Assembly (NCBI GenBank): GCA_907165065.1
Contig: OU015524.1
Location: forward strand, 32,920,295 to 32,984,294
Origin: Caprimulgus europaeus
Taxonomy: Eukaryota; Chordata; Aves; Caprimulgiformes; Caprimulgidae
Length of the DNA stretch: 64,000 nt
Reading direction: 5' to 3'
The number at the start of each line of letters is the position of its first letter. Positions within the stretch are counted from its first letter, which is position 1. The notes beneath the pieces are model-generated. The model searched no databases, was not told where the DNA came from, and was given only the letters and a program-made list of their open reading frames with translations. Positions 1-13,700 of this stretch are shown here, one piece after another. The position numbers were made by a program, and so were the translations under genes.

Positions 1-1038
1 GAAGCAACCCTCTAATTACCTCAAGTGTTTCAGTAGCTTCTTTGTGTGCAGCCTATTTTTTATAAACTTGGATGTCCATTTTGCTTGTCAGAGAGTTCAC
101 AGCTGACACGCAAAATTAATGGTTCTTTAAGTGAACTTAATTTTGATGAATAATATACAGTGTCAGTGATCAGAGGTTAAAAGGCAAGCTCTCCGAGAAA
201 TGAATCATGGCACATAAAGCAAGGTCAAAGTGAGTCCTTCCAAATCTGTGTTTTGAGACCATGCATCCTGCATGCTATTGAGAGCTCTAAACTTTAAAAA
301 CATACTCTCAGTTGGCTAGGAGCATTTTCCTGATGCATTTCAGCTGTGTAACTTGCATTCTGGTTCAAGCAAACATATGATTGATTCAGAAGTTTGAGTT
401 TTGTTGTTTTGGGTTTTTTTTTTAATAAAATGGAAGTCTCTTATTTAATGGATGGCTAAAAATTGAAGTAGCACAGTGCTCATCTAATCATTCTGGAGTC
501 GCACTATCAGAAATATTGCATGGAATCTAAAGTAATGTGGATAGAAAGGTTTGTGATTTATGTGTGGTCTAAATGGGAAGCAGGCTTCATGAAAAAAGAA
601 TTCCTGAAGGGTGGAAAGTAACAGAAAAGGAATAAAGTTGATAATGCAAAAACTGTCTGTGAGCTTCAGGACAGTGTATATTTACAGTGTTTGAAAAAAA
701 AAAAAACCTATAAAGAGAGAAACGCTAGACCAAGAATTCTGGATTGATTCACAGTCACTAACCAGAGTGCACTATTAATTAAAATATGTTTCCATCCCAA
801 CAGTTTATAACTGCTTTTCTGTGAGTTTCCTTCCCATCATCAGTGTAAGAACATACTTGTGCTTGACACAGCTTGTGTTTTCAGAGTCTGGTATCATGAT
901 TGAAACTCTTCTTGTAATATGTCAATATATTTAAGACCACTATCAAGATGAGTTTTAAATTAAACTCATAAATGGTGCGATACTATTCCCTTGACATTGA
1001 CTTAAAAACTGATATTTTGTGTGTGTGCAATTTTTTAC

Positions 1039-1702
<664 letters not shown>

Positions 1703-4700
1703 TGATGAGCACAGAGAAAGAAAACCCCATTCTTTGTTTACTGATGTTTTTTCACAGAAAATGAGTCCTTGTTTGATACTTTCATATTCTTCCTCCTTCT
1801 GGGAATTTCTGTTGGGAAAACTATTCTTCCTGCTGCAGCAGGTTACTGCAGTAAGTTTCAGCACACCCTTGCTCTTATTAGGATAAGTTAGGTCTGCTGG
1901 TCTTAAGGCAGAACCTTGCAGTCCTAAAAGAAAGAATGGAGACATATGAAAAATCCCCTTTTTAGGCTTCATCTACTGTAATAACGTTTAATAATAAATG
2001 TTTAATATTCTATAACTTTACCTGGCAACATAAAAGAGAAAAGGGAAAAAAGAGAAACATTTTGGAACTCAGAAAGTTAGAAGAGATGTTATTGGACACT
2101 GATTTTATATATATTTTCCTGTCATGTGAAATTAACTATGATTATCCATCCTCTACATTTGATTAGCACAAATTCTGCATGGAAGCATTATTGAAAGTCT
2201 TAGAAAGCTAAAATTAATGAAGAATGCAGCAGCTGGCTTGCTAATGTTATTAAATACAACAAGTAAAATACTATTAGTTTAATATTTGATTCTACAGAGA
2301 AACAGAGAATTTATCATTTCTAAAATAGACTTTTAGGGGTTTTTATGTTAGTTCAGCACTTTCAGTGCAATTATCTTATGGCTAGGTACTTCTATTTCAG
2401 ATTAATGTAGCCTTTTCTGATGTAACTTTCCAGTATAACAAAAACATCTCAAATTTAAATAACTTAAATTGACCGTCTTACATTAAAATAATATCAAATT
2501 CTGAAATAAAGATACATACTGTGTATTTCCACTGAAGCAATTAAGTATGACTTGTAAGCACCTCAGTAATTTTCAATCCTGTGTTTGTAATTAACCCCAT
2601 AATTGAGTTTCCATTGAATTTCAGTTAATTAAACAGTGGATTATTCTTTTTGTTTCTGATGAATATCTTACAAAGGGCTTGTAATAAGCTTATTTTGTAA
2701 GGTGAGAATACCAAAACATGAATTTATTTCTTCTGCAGTCCATCTGTCATATAAGAACAATGAAGTCCAGCACTGCTGTAGTGGTAGTCTTAATAAATAA
2801 AGTCAAGAAAGAAAGGAAAAAAAACAAAACAAAACAAAATAACAAACAAAAAACCTCATACTGCATGCAACAAATTCATAAATTCATAAATATGATGGAA
2901 GGGGATTTTTGTATGCTTCTTGGTTGATTTTTTTTCCTGCTTGATTCTATCTGTTTTTCATTGTAAGCTTTAACAAAAGTGTGTTGGGCTTTTTTCTCCC
3001 TTCTAGTTTATGAGCTACCTTGGCACACTCAGCCATGTCATAGAACCTCCATACATGAACATACTTATTTTTCTAAATTATTTTCCCATTGACTTTTGGC
3101 AATGGGTGTAGTAGCGAAATTAATGTTCAGCCTGGGATGTTTTGGGAGAAGAAAAGCTCAATTACAAACTCAGATTTTTCAAATGCTGCAAGTTCATTTT
3201 CAAAACTCCCTTGTTTAAGCATCTTTATTTCCTAATTTCTGTTTTGAGAGGACATGCAAATATTAACCACTACCCTTGGCATAATAGCAGAAGCCGGTCT
3301 TCAGTAAATGTAAGGACTGATTGCTCAGGTCTTTTTGAAAAAAACAAAAACAAAACCAACCTATAATTAGCAACTTTTCTAGGAAATAGAATGTACTGAC
3401 TATCTAAGATAGGTCTAGGTATATGGACTCAGGGCTGAGCCAAAACAACTGACCAAAAATACTTTTTTCCTTTGCTTTTTTAGTTATTCTACTGACTGCG
3501 GTGAAAAAAGTCCTTAAGAAAAAGGACACTGTTATTTTACCTCACAATTTCATATTACTGTAGCTCTGCTGCATATGCATGCCTCTGAGTAGGCAACTAA
3601 AGCAAGATTTACTGGAGAGTTCTCTGGATTTTTTGCTCTCTATGGGTTTCTTGTTCCTCATGAACATCTAGGCCCAATTTTTTTCAGTGATGGGCTGTTT
3701 TATGTGGTTTTTCAGTTTGATTCTTGCTGATGTATATTCTTACAACAGTCTGATTGGAGGAAGACTGTTTGATGTGCATTCCTCTGGTAGAGAACTAAGA
3801 AGCAGAGATTAAGTTACTGTCTCAGAAGTTATTAATTCTAGGAAGAAGTATTATCCATCTCTTAAAAGTAACTGAATGAAAACCAAAACTTACAAAAAGG
3901 ATTTTCTTGCTCTGCCTCTTTTCATAGAAGGATGACTACAGCCTGTGTGTGATGTTTTAATTAGAGAGAATGTGTTGAAGTTGTAGCTGTAGATGCCCTA
4001 TATGAATTTCTTAAATCTTTTACAGCCCTATTTTATATAATTCTGTGCTCTAGTTTTCATATATTCCATATATTTAATTTTATGTGTATGGATCTTTGTA
4101 GAGGTAAATATAATAAACTGTTCAAGTCAGGAATATGAGAAGGAAAAAGATATTTATCTTGTAGAATTATGTTGTCCATTGTTTCCAAGTCACCCAGCAA
4201 GCAGATCTGCCTTGCCTAATATATGTTAGGAAAAAGAAAAGGTACAATCAGTATTCCTTTTTCTTTTATTCTCTCTCTCTCTTTCTTTTTATTTGTAAAA
4301 CTGCAAATCTTGCCATTGTATAAATTAATATGAGAATGTTTACATTGTTTTCACAATCCTTGAGCTGATAAATCACTTGGGAAAAAAAGAGGTTCGTTTA
4401 ACTAAGATTATTCATTAAGAAGAGAAACTTCAAGTTGCATCTGTATCACATTGTCAGTTTATTTTTTACCTTTGTTTAATACTGCAATATACTGGAAGAA
4501 CTCCCAGAATAATCCAGAGAGTTGTCAGACTGTGTGTTTATTTTAGAAAGAGTTCTGGTAATTTTTACATGGAAATCTAAAAAAAATGTGAGGGATGCAG
4601 TGATTTCTTTTGCGGGTATTCATGGGGATTTTCATTGCTGCTTTTATTTTTCTTTTCTTTTTTTCTTTTGCTTTTGTCTGTAGTGTTTAGACTAGGTTGG

Positions 4701-5812
4701 TCTGTTCTTGTTCTCTTTCTTAAAGATGAAATTTTAAAGAAGTTTCTATAAATACACTGAAGATTCTGCTGTTCCCTAGAACTGGCAAAGAGGCTGAATT
4801 GGTTTATAACTTCTGATTTACATTCTGCTATTTCAGGCTTGACTCAAGTCTTCTGGTGCTCAGATCTGCTTTGACTTCTATGTAGTCCTTGAGACACAAA
4901 AAATTAATTGAGCAGTTGTGTTTTTTTCAAGAATGCCAAACACATAAAAGGTAATGTAAGAGAGAGGGTATAGCAGCTCATATCTAAAACTAGAGTTTGT
5001 CTAATTTGTTGCTTTTGACAAATTAACCTTGACTGGCAAATAATATTTTTCAACAATAGAGCTTTATTTACAAGAATTACATATTCTTTTTCTTTCTCTT
5101 GAAATATTTTAAATTTCTGAAGTGTTATTCTGCTAATAGTAATACTGCAAGTTAGTGTAATTTTTTTTTTATTGATTCCCATAGCCTAAATATGTGGTAA
5201 TCTGAGGGTGGGTAAATCCCTGACAAACAGATAATTTTAGTAAGGTTAAAATATTTCCTTTATTATTTCTAGTTCAAGATTAAAGGTTCATTTTTATAAG
5301 TGACTTGATAGTCAGACAGTCTAGTTATAAAAAATATAATTACTATGGCATTCTCAGTAATAGTATAAATGCCTCTCTTTTCCCAGTGCTTGCAGAAATG
5401 CCTACCTCCATGTATGAAGGATTAATTCTCCTGTTCATTGTGCTTAGTGTGTCTGCAGAGACTATGAATAACCTCTTGTACCAGTGGCCTCTCTTCTGCT
5501 GGACTCTTAATATAGAAAAACTAATGTAGCAAGAAGTGAAATTCAGATCTCCTTTACCCAGTAATTTTTGTAATCTCTTAACTTGAGAAGCAAGTCAATG
5601 CCAGTAATGCTTCTGTAACTAATATTTCTCTTTAAATATCCCCTTCTTTGAACCCTCCACAGGTACATGTCACATTGGCTTCAGGGAGTGTTCTGTAATA
5701 TCAGTTGTGAATTTTGCACATATGATGAATGACATAGATGACATATTTCTCTTGTTCTTTAAATGAAATAATGAAAATGTGAAAGCACAGTTTACCTGAA
5801 ACTAACTGATGG

Positions 5813-5991
5813 CTCTTCTCTTCTCTTCTCTTCTCTTCTCTTCTCTTCTCTTCTCTTCTCTTCTCTTCTCTTCTCTTCTCTTCTCTTCTCTTCTCTTCTC
5901 TTCTCTTCTCTTCTCTTCTCTTCTCTTCTCTTCTCTTCTCTTCTCTTCTCTTCTCTTCTCTTCTCTTCTCTTCTCTTCTCTTCTCTTCTCT
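5813..5991 (+). repeat. (CTTCT)n pentanucleotide microsatellite
   Basis: About 36 near-perfect copies of a CTTCT/TCTTC pentamer, ending in a T run. The C/T-rich strand is again the + strand, as in the array at 1040-1702, so both would be CU-rich in the KIF6 pre-mRNA. Because a pentamer repeat does not preserve a stop, it gives spurious open frames on both strands (Leu/Phe/Ser on +, Arg/Glu/Lys on -). There is no sign of coding use. Confidence 0.97.
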
Positions 5992-7670
5992 TTTTTCTTC
6001 TGTTTTGAGAATTGATACTTTGCCATGGTGAACTCTGGAGTAGATTATAATAACCAAATATATCTTTAATGTTTTCTAATTTTCATTCCAGTCTTACAGC
6101 TCCTGATTTTCAGATATTTATCTCCTGAAAATATTTTTTTGGTTTTGTTTTTTTCTGTGTGTTGTGCCTTTCACTGTTTCACCCTCCAGCAGGGAATTGT
6201 TACTATGGTATAATAGTGTGAGGAATCTCGGTGAGAGAAGTTCTCAAAAGCAGGGAAATATCCCAGCCACCTACTTTAGGGTCATCTTTAGATAGTGTGA
6301 TATTATAATGCCTAAATTTTAGTATGTGCTTACAGCAAAGTGATTCAGATAATCAAATGGCAACAAGATTCCCAAACCTGTAGCTGAAGACTATAAATGA
6401 CTATTAAGTGATATTCAGAAGGCTTGCATATTAAGTGATGAACTGAACAAAACTAGTCCAAAAGAAACATTAGGCACAGAGATAGTTCTGAGCTTCTGCC
6501 CTTCTCTGGTAGTTGGACACTCGATGCAGGTAACTTTGAGACTTTGGCTCACTCAAGTTTGGAACCTAGGTTCATCTTCTGAGGATAATAACCTAAATAA
6601 ACAATTAAAATCATAAAATTATGCTTTACAGGGCATATGGCTGTCACTGATGGCCACCATTTGCCTACTAGCTTAATGGTAATAGCATTTTCAGGATCCA
6701 GGAAGCCTTTAATCTAAAACGAGTTGATGTAGTTCCAACTTGCACTTGCTATTTTCCAGAAACGGATCTTAGTAAGTGGACTAAGGGCTAGATTTGGTTT
6801 AGAAATCTTCTACCCTTTTTCTTAAGGATGATCTGCCATGCATCCTGGAATGCAAGACCTGGAGAGCTGGTGAGAGTATACAAGAGGAAAGCTAACTCTA
6901 TCCATGTAGCTGTGACATCCAGCCCAGAGGCATGGTGTATTATGCCTGTGTGGATTTCTAGTCTGAATATTTTAATTTGGCTTTGGAAGAGCAAGAGGAT
7001 GCTCCTGTGTCCTAGATTTTCCGAATTATTGAAATCAGAACTGCTCCTCTCTAAGGAAGGTGTTCTCAGATGTTTGTTAAAGAACAAATTGCAGGAGAAT
7101 GAAATACTAACTACATGTAATTAATCAGAAGAAGAGTAGTAGGTCTTTGCAAAATCTCATATTAATTGTATCAAAAGATAAGTTACTTTACTTGGTGATT
7201 GTAGCAGGTAATTTTATGTGTGAAAGCTATGCTATCTGTTGACTCTTGTACCATAAAAGGAAGTAGATTTTTCTTTTGTACAAATAATAATATATATTTT
7301 TAAAATCCTATGCCCAAAGACTCTAAAAACCCAGTCTTCTTTTCAATTATGAGATAACAGAAGAACATAAGATTATAAAATAAATGAGAAAAGTAAAAGA
7401 TTACTACTCTAGATGTTTTTAGTTCTACAACTATTCCTTGGCATGTGCAAATATGTTCTGATATAGAGTTGTAGAATCTCCAATATCAAATCTAGGTTTT
7501 AGTATCATGAACAAAAGTACATTGCAATTGCATGGACCTTGAAAGAAAGTAACCTACTAATATCAGTCAGCTTGGTAAATCTTGTATTGTGTTTGACACA
7601 TTATTTACAAAGTTGTCTGCTTGTTTGTTGTTACTTTTTTTTTTTCCTTAAAAATACTATGTATTTTCAG

Positions 7671-7776
7671 GTTGGATGAGTTAATTGAAACATTTCTCAA
7701 AGATAATGATCCTGATAGCACTCTGGATGTTGATGCTGACATGCGCAAGATCAAGTATTGCTTCATTCATATGAAG
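7671..7776 (+). CDS. KIF6: KIF6 exon: stalk segment after the motor domain
   Basis: KIF6 is a kinesin-9-type microtubule motor linked to cilia and flagella. This 106-bp exon completes an Arg codon begun in the previous exon (AG|G) and then gives 35 codons starting LDELIETFLKDNDPDS and ending KIKYCFIHMK. As I recall it, human KIF6 at this place has LITSFLEDQDPDS and ADMRKIHHCFHHLK, a strong match in order and spacing. The acceptor is a T-rich tract plus TTTTCAG. The donor, AAG|GTAGAT, is weaker than consensus and leaves phase 0. If read through, the frame stays open to 7833, but that intronic extension has no similarity to the family. No motor motif falls in this exon; it is the linker between motor and coiled coil. 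Confidence 0.92.
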
Positions 7777-8623
7777 GTAGATATTTTAAACATAGATGAA
7801 AGTACAGCTGACACTGAAGACATTCATGATTGAGAAGTGTCAAAAGAAATGCAATACAGTTGATAGGCATTGCAAAAGAGTAAGGGAATTGAACTGTGAA
7901 GTACATGGAGGACTGATAGAAATTTGAAATTTAGTTAGAAAAATTCAGCAGCATTTTGTTGAAACCCTAGCAAGGATCTCAGCATGCAATAAATTGTAAG
8001 AGAGCACGGGAATTTATTGGAATCAACACAAACAAGTTATTTGTATATGGTTAGATGTGTCCATCTGTATTCCCAGCATGGTGGAGGCTTTATTTTGGAC
8101 AAACTATGTTGAAACAGATAAAAATAAAAAATAAAACCAGCATATTCCTGAATCTGTTACACTAACTCTCCTGATGGTGTTGTAAGCCCTTCAAAAATCA
8201 TCGCACAAACAAGATACAGTTAAGCTAGGAAGAAAAAGTGAAATTAATAGGGAAAGCAACAGAATATAATATATACTTTTCCATGTTTTGGGTTATAGTT
8301 TTCCAATATAACAATGTATAGCTTCCTGATCTTAACTTATTGCCTTTAAATAATCAGATTTTAGTTATATTGTTAATACTGAAAGCTCTGTAATACTAGA
8401 GAGCACTGGAATTTGGAGTAAATTGTACACTTGGTATTGAAGATCAACAAATACCACCTGTCCCATACTTGACACAATGCATTATAACTGGACAGACAAA
8501 TGGTGGCATGATTTTGTTTTGTCAATAGTCCAGAAAGGTAAGGCCTTTCTGGACTCAGAGTAGAATAAATGTATAGCTGGAGGTAAAGTTAAGAGAATGT
8601 GGTTTTTTTGTTTCTCCTACTAG
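7777..8623 (+). other. KIF6: KIF6 intron, 847 bp
   Basis: A phase 0 intron running from GTAGAT to a pyrimidine-rich acceptor ending CTACTAG. The interior is plain AT-rich sequence with no repeat family or open frame of note. Confidence 0.85.
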
Positions 8624-8765
8624 CAACTAATGAATCATTCAAAGAATTCTGATCAAAAACTGTTCTCATCACACATCTCTGAAGAAAAAGACGCTAACAA
8701 AGAAGCAGGAGAAGAAGAACTGGAAAAAATGAAAAAACTTCTGCAGCAAAGAGACAATGAAATCA
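8624..8765 (+). CDS. KIF6: KIF6 exon: charged coiled-coil segment
   Basis: A 142-bp exon of 47 codons plus one base. It starts QLMNHSKNSD, runs through an acidic/basic stretch, and ends in ELEKMKKLLQQRDNEI. The last part matches the KIF6 stretch I recall as KLRDILKQRDNEI. The spacing of Leu, Ile and Met among charged residues is typical of a parallel coiled coil, as expected for a dimerising kinesin stalk. The first 25 or so residues are poorly conserved compared with the human protein. The acceptor is TTTCTCCTACTAG. The donor ATCA|GTATCC is poor beyond GT, but joining its last A to the next exon rebuilds the conserved Asn of NEINILVNML, which fixes the boundary. Confidence 0.92.
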
Positions 8766-10528
8766 GTATCCTTTGTGAGGAAAAAAATAATATTTGGATT
8801 TGAGCTGATCTACCCACAATTATTCTTGAGTATGTGAGATAGACATTAGCTGTATAGAAGGAAATTCTCTCTACTGACACCACTGTCTTAAAGCAATTAC
8901 TCAGTTCCCAACTTTTATGTGGCAGGAGTTTAGCTTTGCACCTGCTTCTATTTCAGTTGTGACCCAAACCAAAATCCTGGATCCAAGCGTCACTTAGCTT
9001 TAGAACAGTCCAGCCAAGATCCAAATACTGTGCATAAGGCCATGCCTAAAATCTCCTCAAGCAAGTTAAACAATTTTTTAGAATGTGAAACTCTGTTGCT
9101 ATATAAAGACCACTTTATTACCTTACAAAGAATAGAATTTTCTGTAAGTGTTTTTTTTAGCCAACTGAAGTGCTACTTTGAGGACTATTGGGCTATTTGC
9201 CTTTAGAATAGATAAAAAACTTGTACTCTTTACTTGAGACTTTAAAATTTAAATTAAAATGAAAGCTTTTTGCATATAAAAATACTAAAATGCTCAGACA
9301 TGCTTTGTCCATTTTTCATGCCTCGCATGAAACACGTGAGTAGCTGCACTGTTGCATGATGGGTAGGGAGTTATTTTTAGCACATTGACGGAAGTGTGGG
9401 TAGACTGCAGCACCACTGTGTCTCTAACTTAGTGGCTAGTTGGTGGGTAAAATTTGAATATGGCAGATAACTGAAAAATGGTTTTGCTTTGGTTTTGAGT
9501 TTATAGGTAACAGAGATTCTTTTACAGTTATTAGTAAGGAGCAAACTCAGTTACATTCTTTGTGCTCAATAATTCCACATCAATTTTATATATCAAATAA
9601 GAATGCATTTTACATCAAGATGTAGCATGCTATCAGTCTGAATTGAGGTGGCAGGAAAGCTTCTCTATTTCTGCTTTGTCACAGAAGATAAGGTGTCCAT
9701 TTTCCAAGGTGCACTTTCAAATAAAATTAGCTATAACACTGACTTATCATTCCTTTTGAAAAATTCTTCATTTTTCTGATCAATTTTAAGATTTGCATTC
9801 CTAGAAACATTTCTTCCTGAAATAAATTACTTCATTAGTATGACATTGATAATGAAAAAAGCAAAACTTCGCTATCAAATGTGCTTGTGCTTGAAAGACA
9901 TATACAGCTTTGTTTGCAGAAATACAGGAAGAAACTTGTGTAAATCCTTGTTAGAGTTATATAGGAAGAATATAAGACTTTGAACTCAAAACTGATTTAC
10001 AGAGTCTGCAGCTGCTAAGTGACTGTACATCATCATAAGAAAATTAATGACGTCTAATGTAATTAAATGGTGGGAATAAAATTCCAGTAAATACATAGTG
10101 TTATTGGAAGAAATTTTCTAGAGACCTGTTCTGCATTTAGTAAACCTTATTGTGAAAAGTTTAAAGATACAAGGTACTTGCCAGGCTACCTGTAAGTTAA
10201 GGAGTTTTTTTCTTTTGTTTGGAAATGTTTTTATTACAGAATTATTACAGAATTTAAAAAATAAAAAAGGAAGTGTCACACAATGGCAATAAGATACTAG
10301 AGTTTTCATTCCTGTTGATCTGTAAATGCTTTGTTTCATTGAATGGGTTCAGTTGTGTTCAACCTGTGAATTTGTTACTGTTTAGTAAAATTGAATCTGC
10401 TGTTTGGAGAAACTAAGGTGGATGACTACAATTACACAGAATATGCCCAACTCCAAATTCACATTCACATATAGGCTGTTGCTTTAACAAAAAGAGGTTC
10501 TTAATTATTACCTTAACTTATCTTGCAG
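8766..10528 (+). other. KIF6: KIF6 intron, 1.76 kb
   Basis: A phase 1 intron between GTATCC and the acceptor TTATCTTGCAG. AT-rich, with no recognisable transposable element or additional exon. Confidence 0.85.
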
Positions 10529-10741
10529 ATATTCTGGTAAATATGCTAAAACAAGAAAAAAAGAAAGCACAAGATGCTCTTTTCCAGCTTAATGCTGCCT
10601 CTGCTGGTTCTACAGTCTTGGAGCCATCTATTTCTGTAAACTTGGAAGAAAATCGGAGCCCATCTAGATGTTTTAGTCCTAAAGAGGCAAAAGATTTCAG
10701 CTCTTCAGTTCACAGACTACCTTTTCTTCCCAGAAAAACAG
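10529..10741 (+). CDS. KIF6: KIF6 exon: end of coiled coil and Ser/Pro-rich linker
   Basis: This 213-bp exon is the largest visible one. With the A left by the previous exon it begins NILVNMLKQEKKKAQDAL, nearly identical to the KIF6 stretch I recall as NILVNMLKKEKKKAQEAL. After about 20 residues the coiled coil gives way to a variable Ser/Pro-rich linker, in which short anchors survive (AKDFSSS, compared with AQDFSIL in human; PRKTG, compared with HKKTG). The donor is ACAG|GTTAGT, phase 1, and the G joins GA of the next exon to make the Gly after Lys-Thr. Reading on would stop at once (GGT TAG), which supports the splice. The linker is the fastest-evolving part and is likely disordered. Confidence 0.93.
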
Positions 10742-13700
10742 GTTAGTGTAATTAATTAAATGAACAGTTATTGGATTATTATAATATGTTTTACAGCATA
10801 TCATTCAAATGTGTACAAGAACAGGAACATTTTCTTTTCAGTATCAGTCATATTGTGCTAATTCTGTATCCACAAATGCAGGGATTTAAATTTATAGCCC
10901 TCTCAAGGTGTTGATGGCTTTTACAAACTGATATGAATACCCTGTTGAACAGTCATACAAAACCAGAGTATAAGTTCAGTTGCAGGCCCTTGAATTCTGA
11001 GTGAATTCTCAGAAAAGGATTTTTGAGGATGATACATTTAAAAAAACTAGGAAATAATATTTATCCCCTGGAAGATTTTAAAATACTGACTTTTAACAAA
11101 AAATAAATCTGGATCTGGAACTGCAGATCCAGAGAGCATTTTTGTGCAGGCATTATTAATGGCAGAGTATCCTTGAACACCAATGAATTTTTCTTTTTTC
11201 AATTTTTTTCTTTTTTAATCATTCAGCCTAAGAGAAAAATCTTATATTCAAATAAAATTAAATTTCATTATTTATAGTTCTAGCTCTGATATGAGATTGT
11301 AAACAGAAAACTTTTTGTGATTACCTTTAAGATGGTTATTTAATATTATACACTTTAGATATCTGGGCTTTATTTAGCATTTTTAATAAACCATGATAAT
11401 TATTTCTATTGTTTTAAAATATGAACATTATTAAGTGAACTGAGACCTTAGTTCCAGAAATGACAAATAGCTCCATTTTTGTACCTGCAATTAGCTTTAG
11501 TGAAATGGTGCCTTTCTGGAGCAAGACTTTAGTAACTGTGAACAAAGTAAAAATTCTTTTGCTGATGTATTTTAAAAACATATATTTTAATTGTTTCTCA
11601 AGAGGTTTAATAATTCACATAGTTTGCAAACAAGTTTGAGATGGATTCATAAATAATGCCTTCATATAGGACACCATTTTAGGTGGTCCTATATATCTCA
11701 TTTCCTTTAGAGGAATCTGAAATTCTGCTACAAGTCTAGTTCAGTAAAGTTGGCAGCATTTGGACTTAAAATCTTTTGTAATCTTCTACCCTTAGCTCTG
11801 TCTGCTAATGGCTAGGATGTAGTCCTCTTTCCTATTGGACTCAGACCTGGACACATTTGTATGCTTCAGATGTCATTAATCCCATTTGTTCTATCTAAGA
11901 ATGAAGAAAAATGTCTTGAAAACACCATCTGGTGAAAAGCATAGTGGTCAACTTACATAGCAAAATAACTTTTTTGTAAATATGTAATTTTAATACTCTG
12001 ATATGCACCAAATACATATTCCGACTTAAGGATTTTCTTTTACCTTTCAAATTTCCGTTTGGATTTGAAAAGCTTTCTCATCATGGTAAGTGTTTAACAG
12101 CTACAAGCTTACTGCAGTGATTAAATTGTCAACTGACTGGGGATGCTTGTGAAATATGAGAAAGAAATTTGATAGGGATAAAAGTATGAAATTCTCAAGA
12201 GTTAGGAATTACCGTAGACCTTATCAGGACTCATAACTATTTCTAATATTATCTTGCACTCTTAAATTAATATGGCTATTAAAGAAATTCCAGAAGCTTA
12301 TATTGTCAGCCCCAAAAATTATAAATGCTGAATCACGCATCTTAAAGGATGAGATTAAATACTCAAATCGCTAGATTCCAGAAGAGTGAGTTTTAAAAGA
12401 TATGGAGATACAAGCAATATTTACTGTTAATATTATGGAAAACATTGTCTTCTGCATACTAAATTTTCAGAACTACCTGAAACCATTCCTAGAACCTGAT
12501 TTTGCAAGATATTAAGCATATATTTCACTTTATCCATATAATTAATACCACAGGATTTAAGTATGTGCTTAAATCTTTATAGATACAACAACTCAAACAA
12601 TGCAAATTATATTGACCACTTGGCATAGATTGTGTAAGTAAGGGAGTTTTTATAGTGGTTAATTGAAGAGGTTTAACTGTTAAGCAATACAGTTATCTTT
12701 CCTTACATCATCTGAACTGGTTATTTCTAACAATAAGTAACAATATTCTTCCAAATTGTTAGTTTCAAAACCCAAGTAAACCAACTTCCAGTAACTGTAG
12801 ACAATGTTTTGTTGATGTTTCCCTTTTTCCTAATTGAATTGCTCAAATAAAAAGATATGTTGTTGTATGTTCTAGAAGTGCTTATGCTTTTGTTAGTAAA
12901 GAACATGCCTCCTCCTAGATTGCCATGTATAACTTTTACATACTTATGGTTACATCACTGTATACTATTTTTTATGCAATTTGCGAGGATTTTTTAACTG
13001 AAAGGAGAATCTTCATCCTGAAATTCAAACAGGACAGCTAGCAAGTAGAAACTTAAATTTTGCTAGTGTCCTAATGTCAATAGATTTCTTAAATTATTTA
13101 AGGTTGCTAATTATCCTATAAAATTGCTTAGTAATTGAACTAGCAGTCGATTGTCACAGTTATTATTTTGTTTGTGTACACTAAAAACCTTGGTAGGATT
13201 GTGACTACTTTCTTAAATGCTGCATTTTTTTAAACATGTGACTCAGGAAGAGAGTTAAGAAGTCAGTAACATAATCAGACTACCAAAAGGCATGTTGAGA
13301 TCCTGCACAAGAGGCTGTTGATAAAACTGAGTAGTCAGGAATTAGCCATAAAATAGTGCTTTAAAAATATATTAAAGACTGTCAAGAAAGAGAATATTAA
13401 AACTCCTCCTTCATGTTTTATACCAGTCTAATGTTAAAAAAATCAGAATGAATCCTACAGAAGTGTATGTAATGGATTTTTACAGTGGGTGCTTCACATA
13501 TTCTTCAGAATTATCTGACATTACCATGCTGTCACTTACTTACTGTAAAGGATACTAGGCTAGATTGATCTTTCATCTGTTCCCTTATGGTAATGCCTAT
13601 GTGTGTTTTTTCTTAATTTATCACCTAAAACAAAGGAGAGGATGAGAATTTAGTGATTCCTTTCTTATACCTCTTCCCGTTTCTGTGTAGAATACTCTTC

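Noticed and set aside
5701-6057. Arg/Glu/Lys-repeat open frame on the minus strand
   Set aside because: Product of the CTTCT pentamer repeat, with equal open frames on the other strand.
6788-7124. About 300 bp open on both strands, considered as the missing upstream KIF6 exon
   Set aside because: Neither translation resembles the expected stalk start, and no acceptor/donor pair gives phase 2 into the 7671 exon.
7621-7833. Extended open frame around the first KIF6 exon
   Set aside because: The parts before 7671 and after 7776 are intron by splice signals and have no similarity to the family; only the middle is exon.
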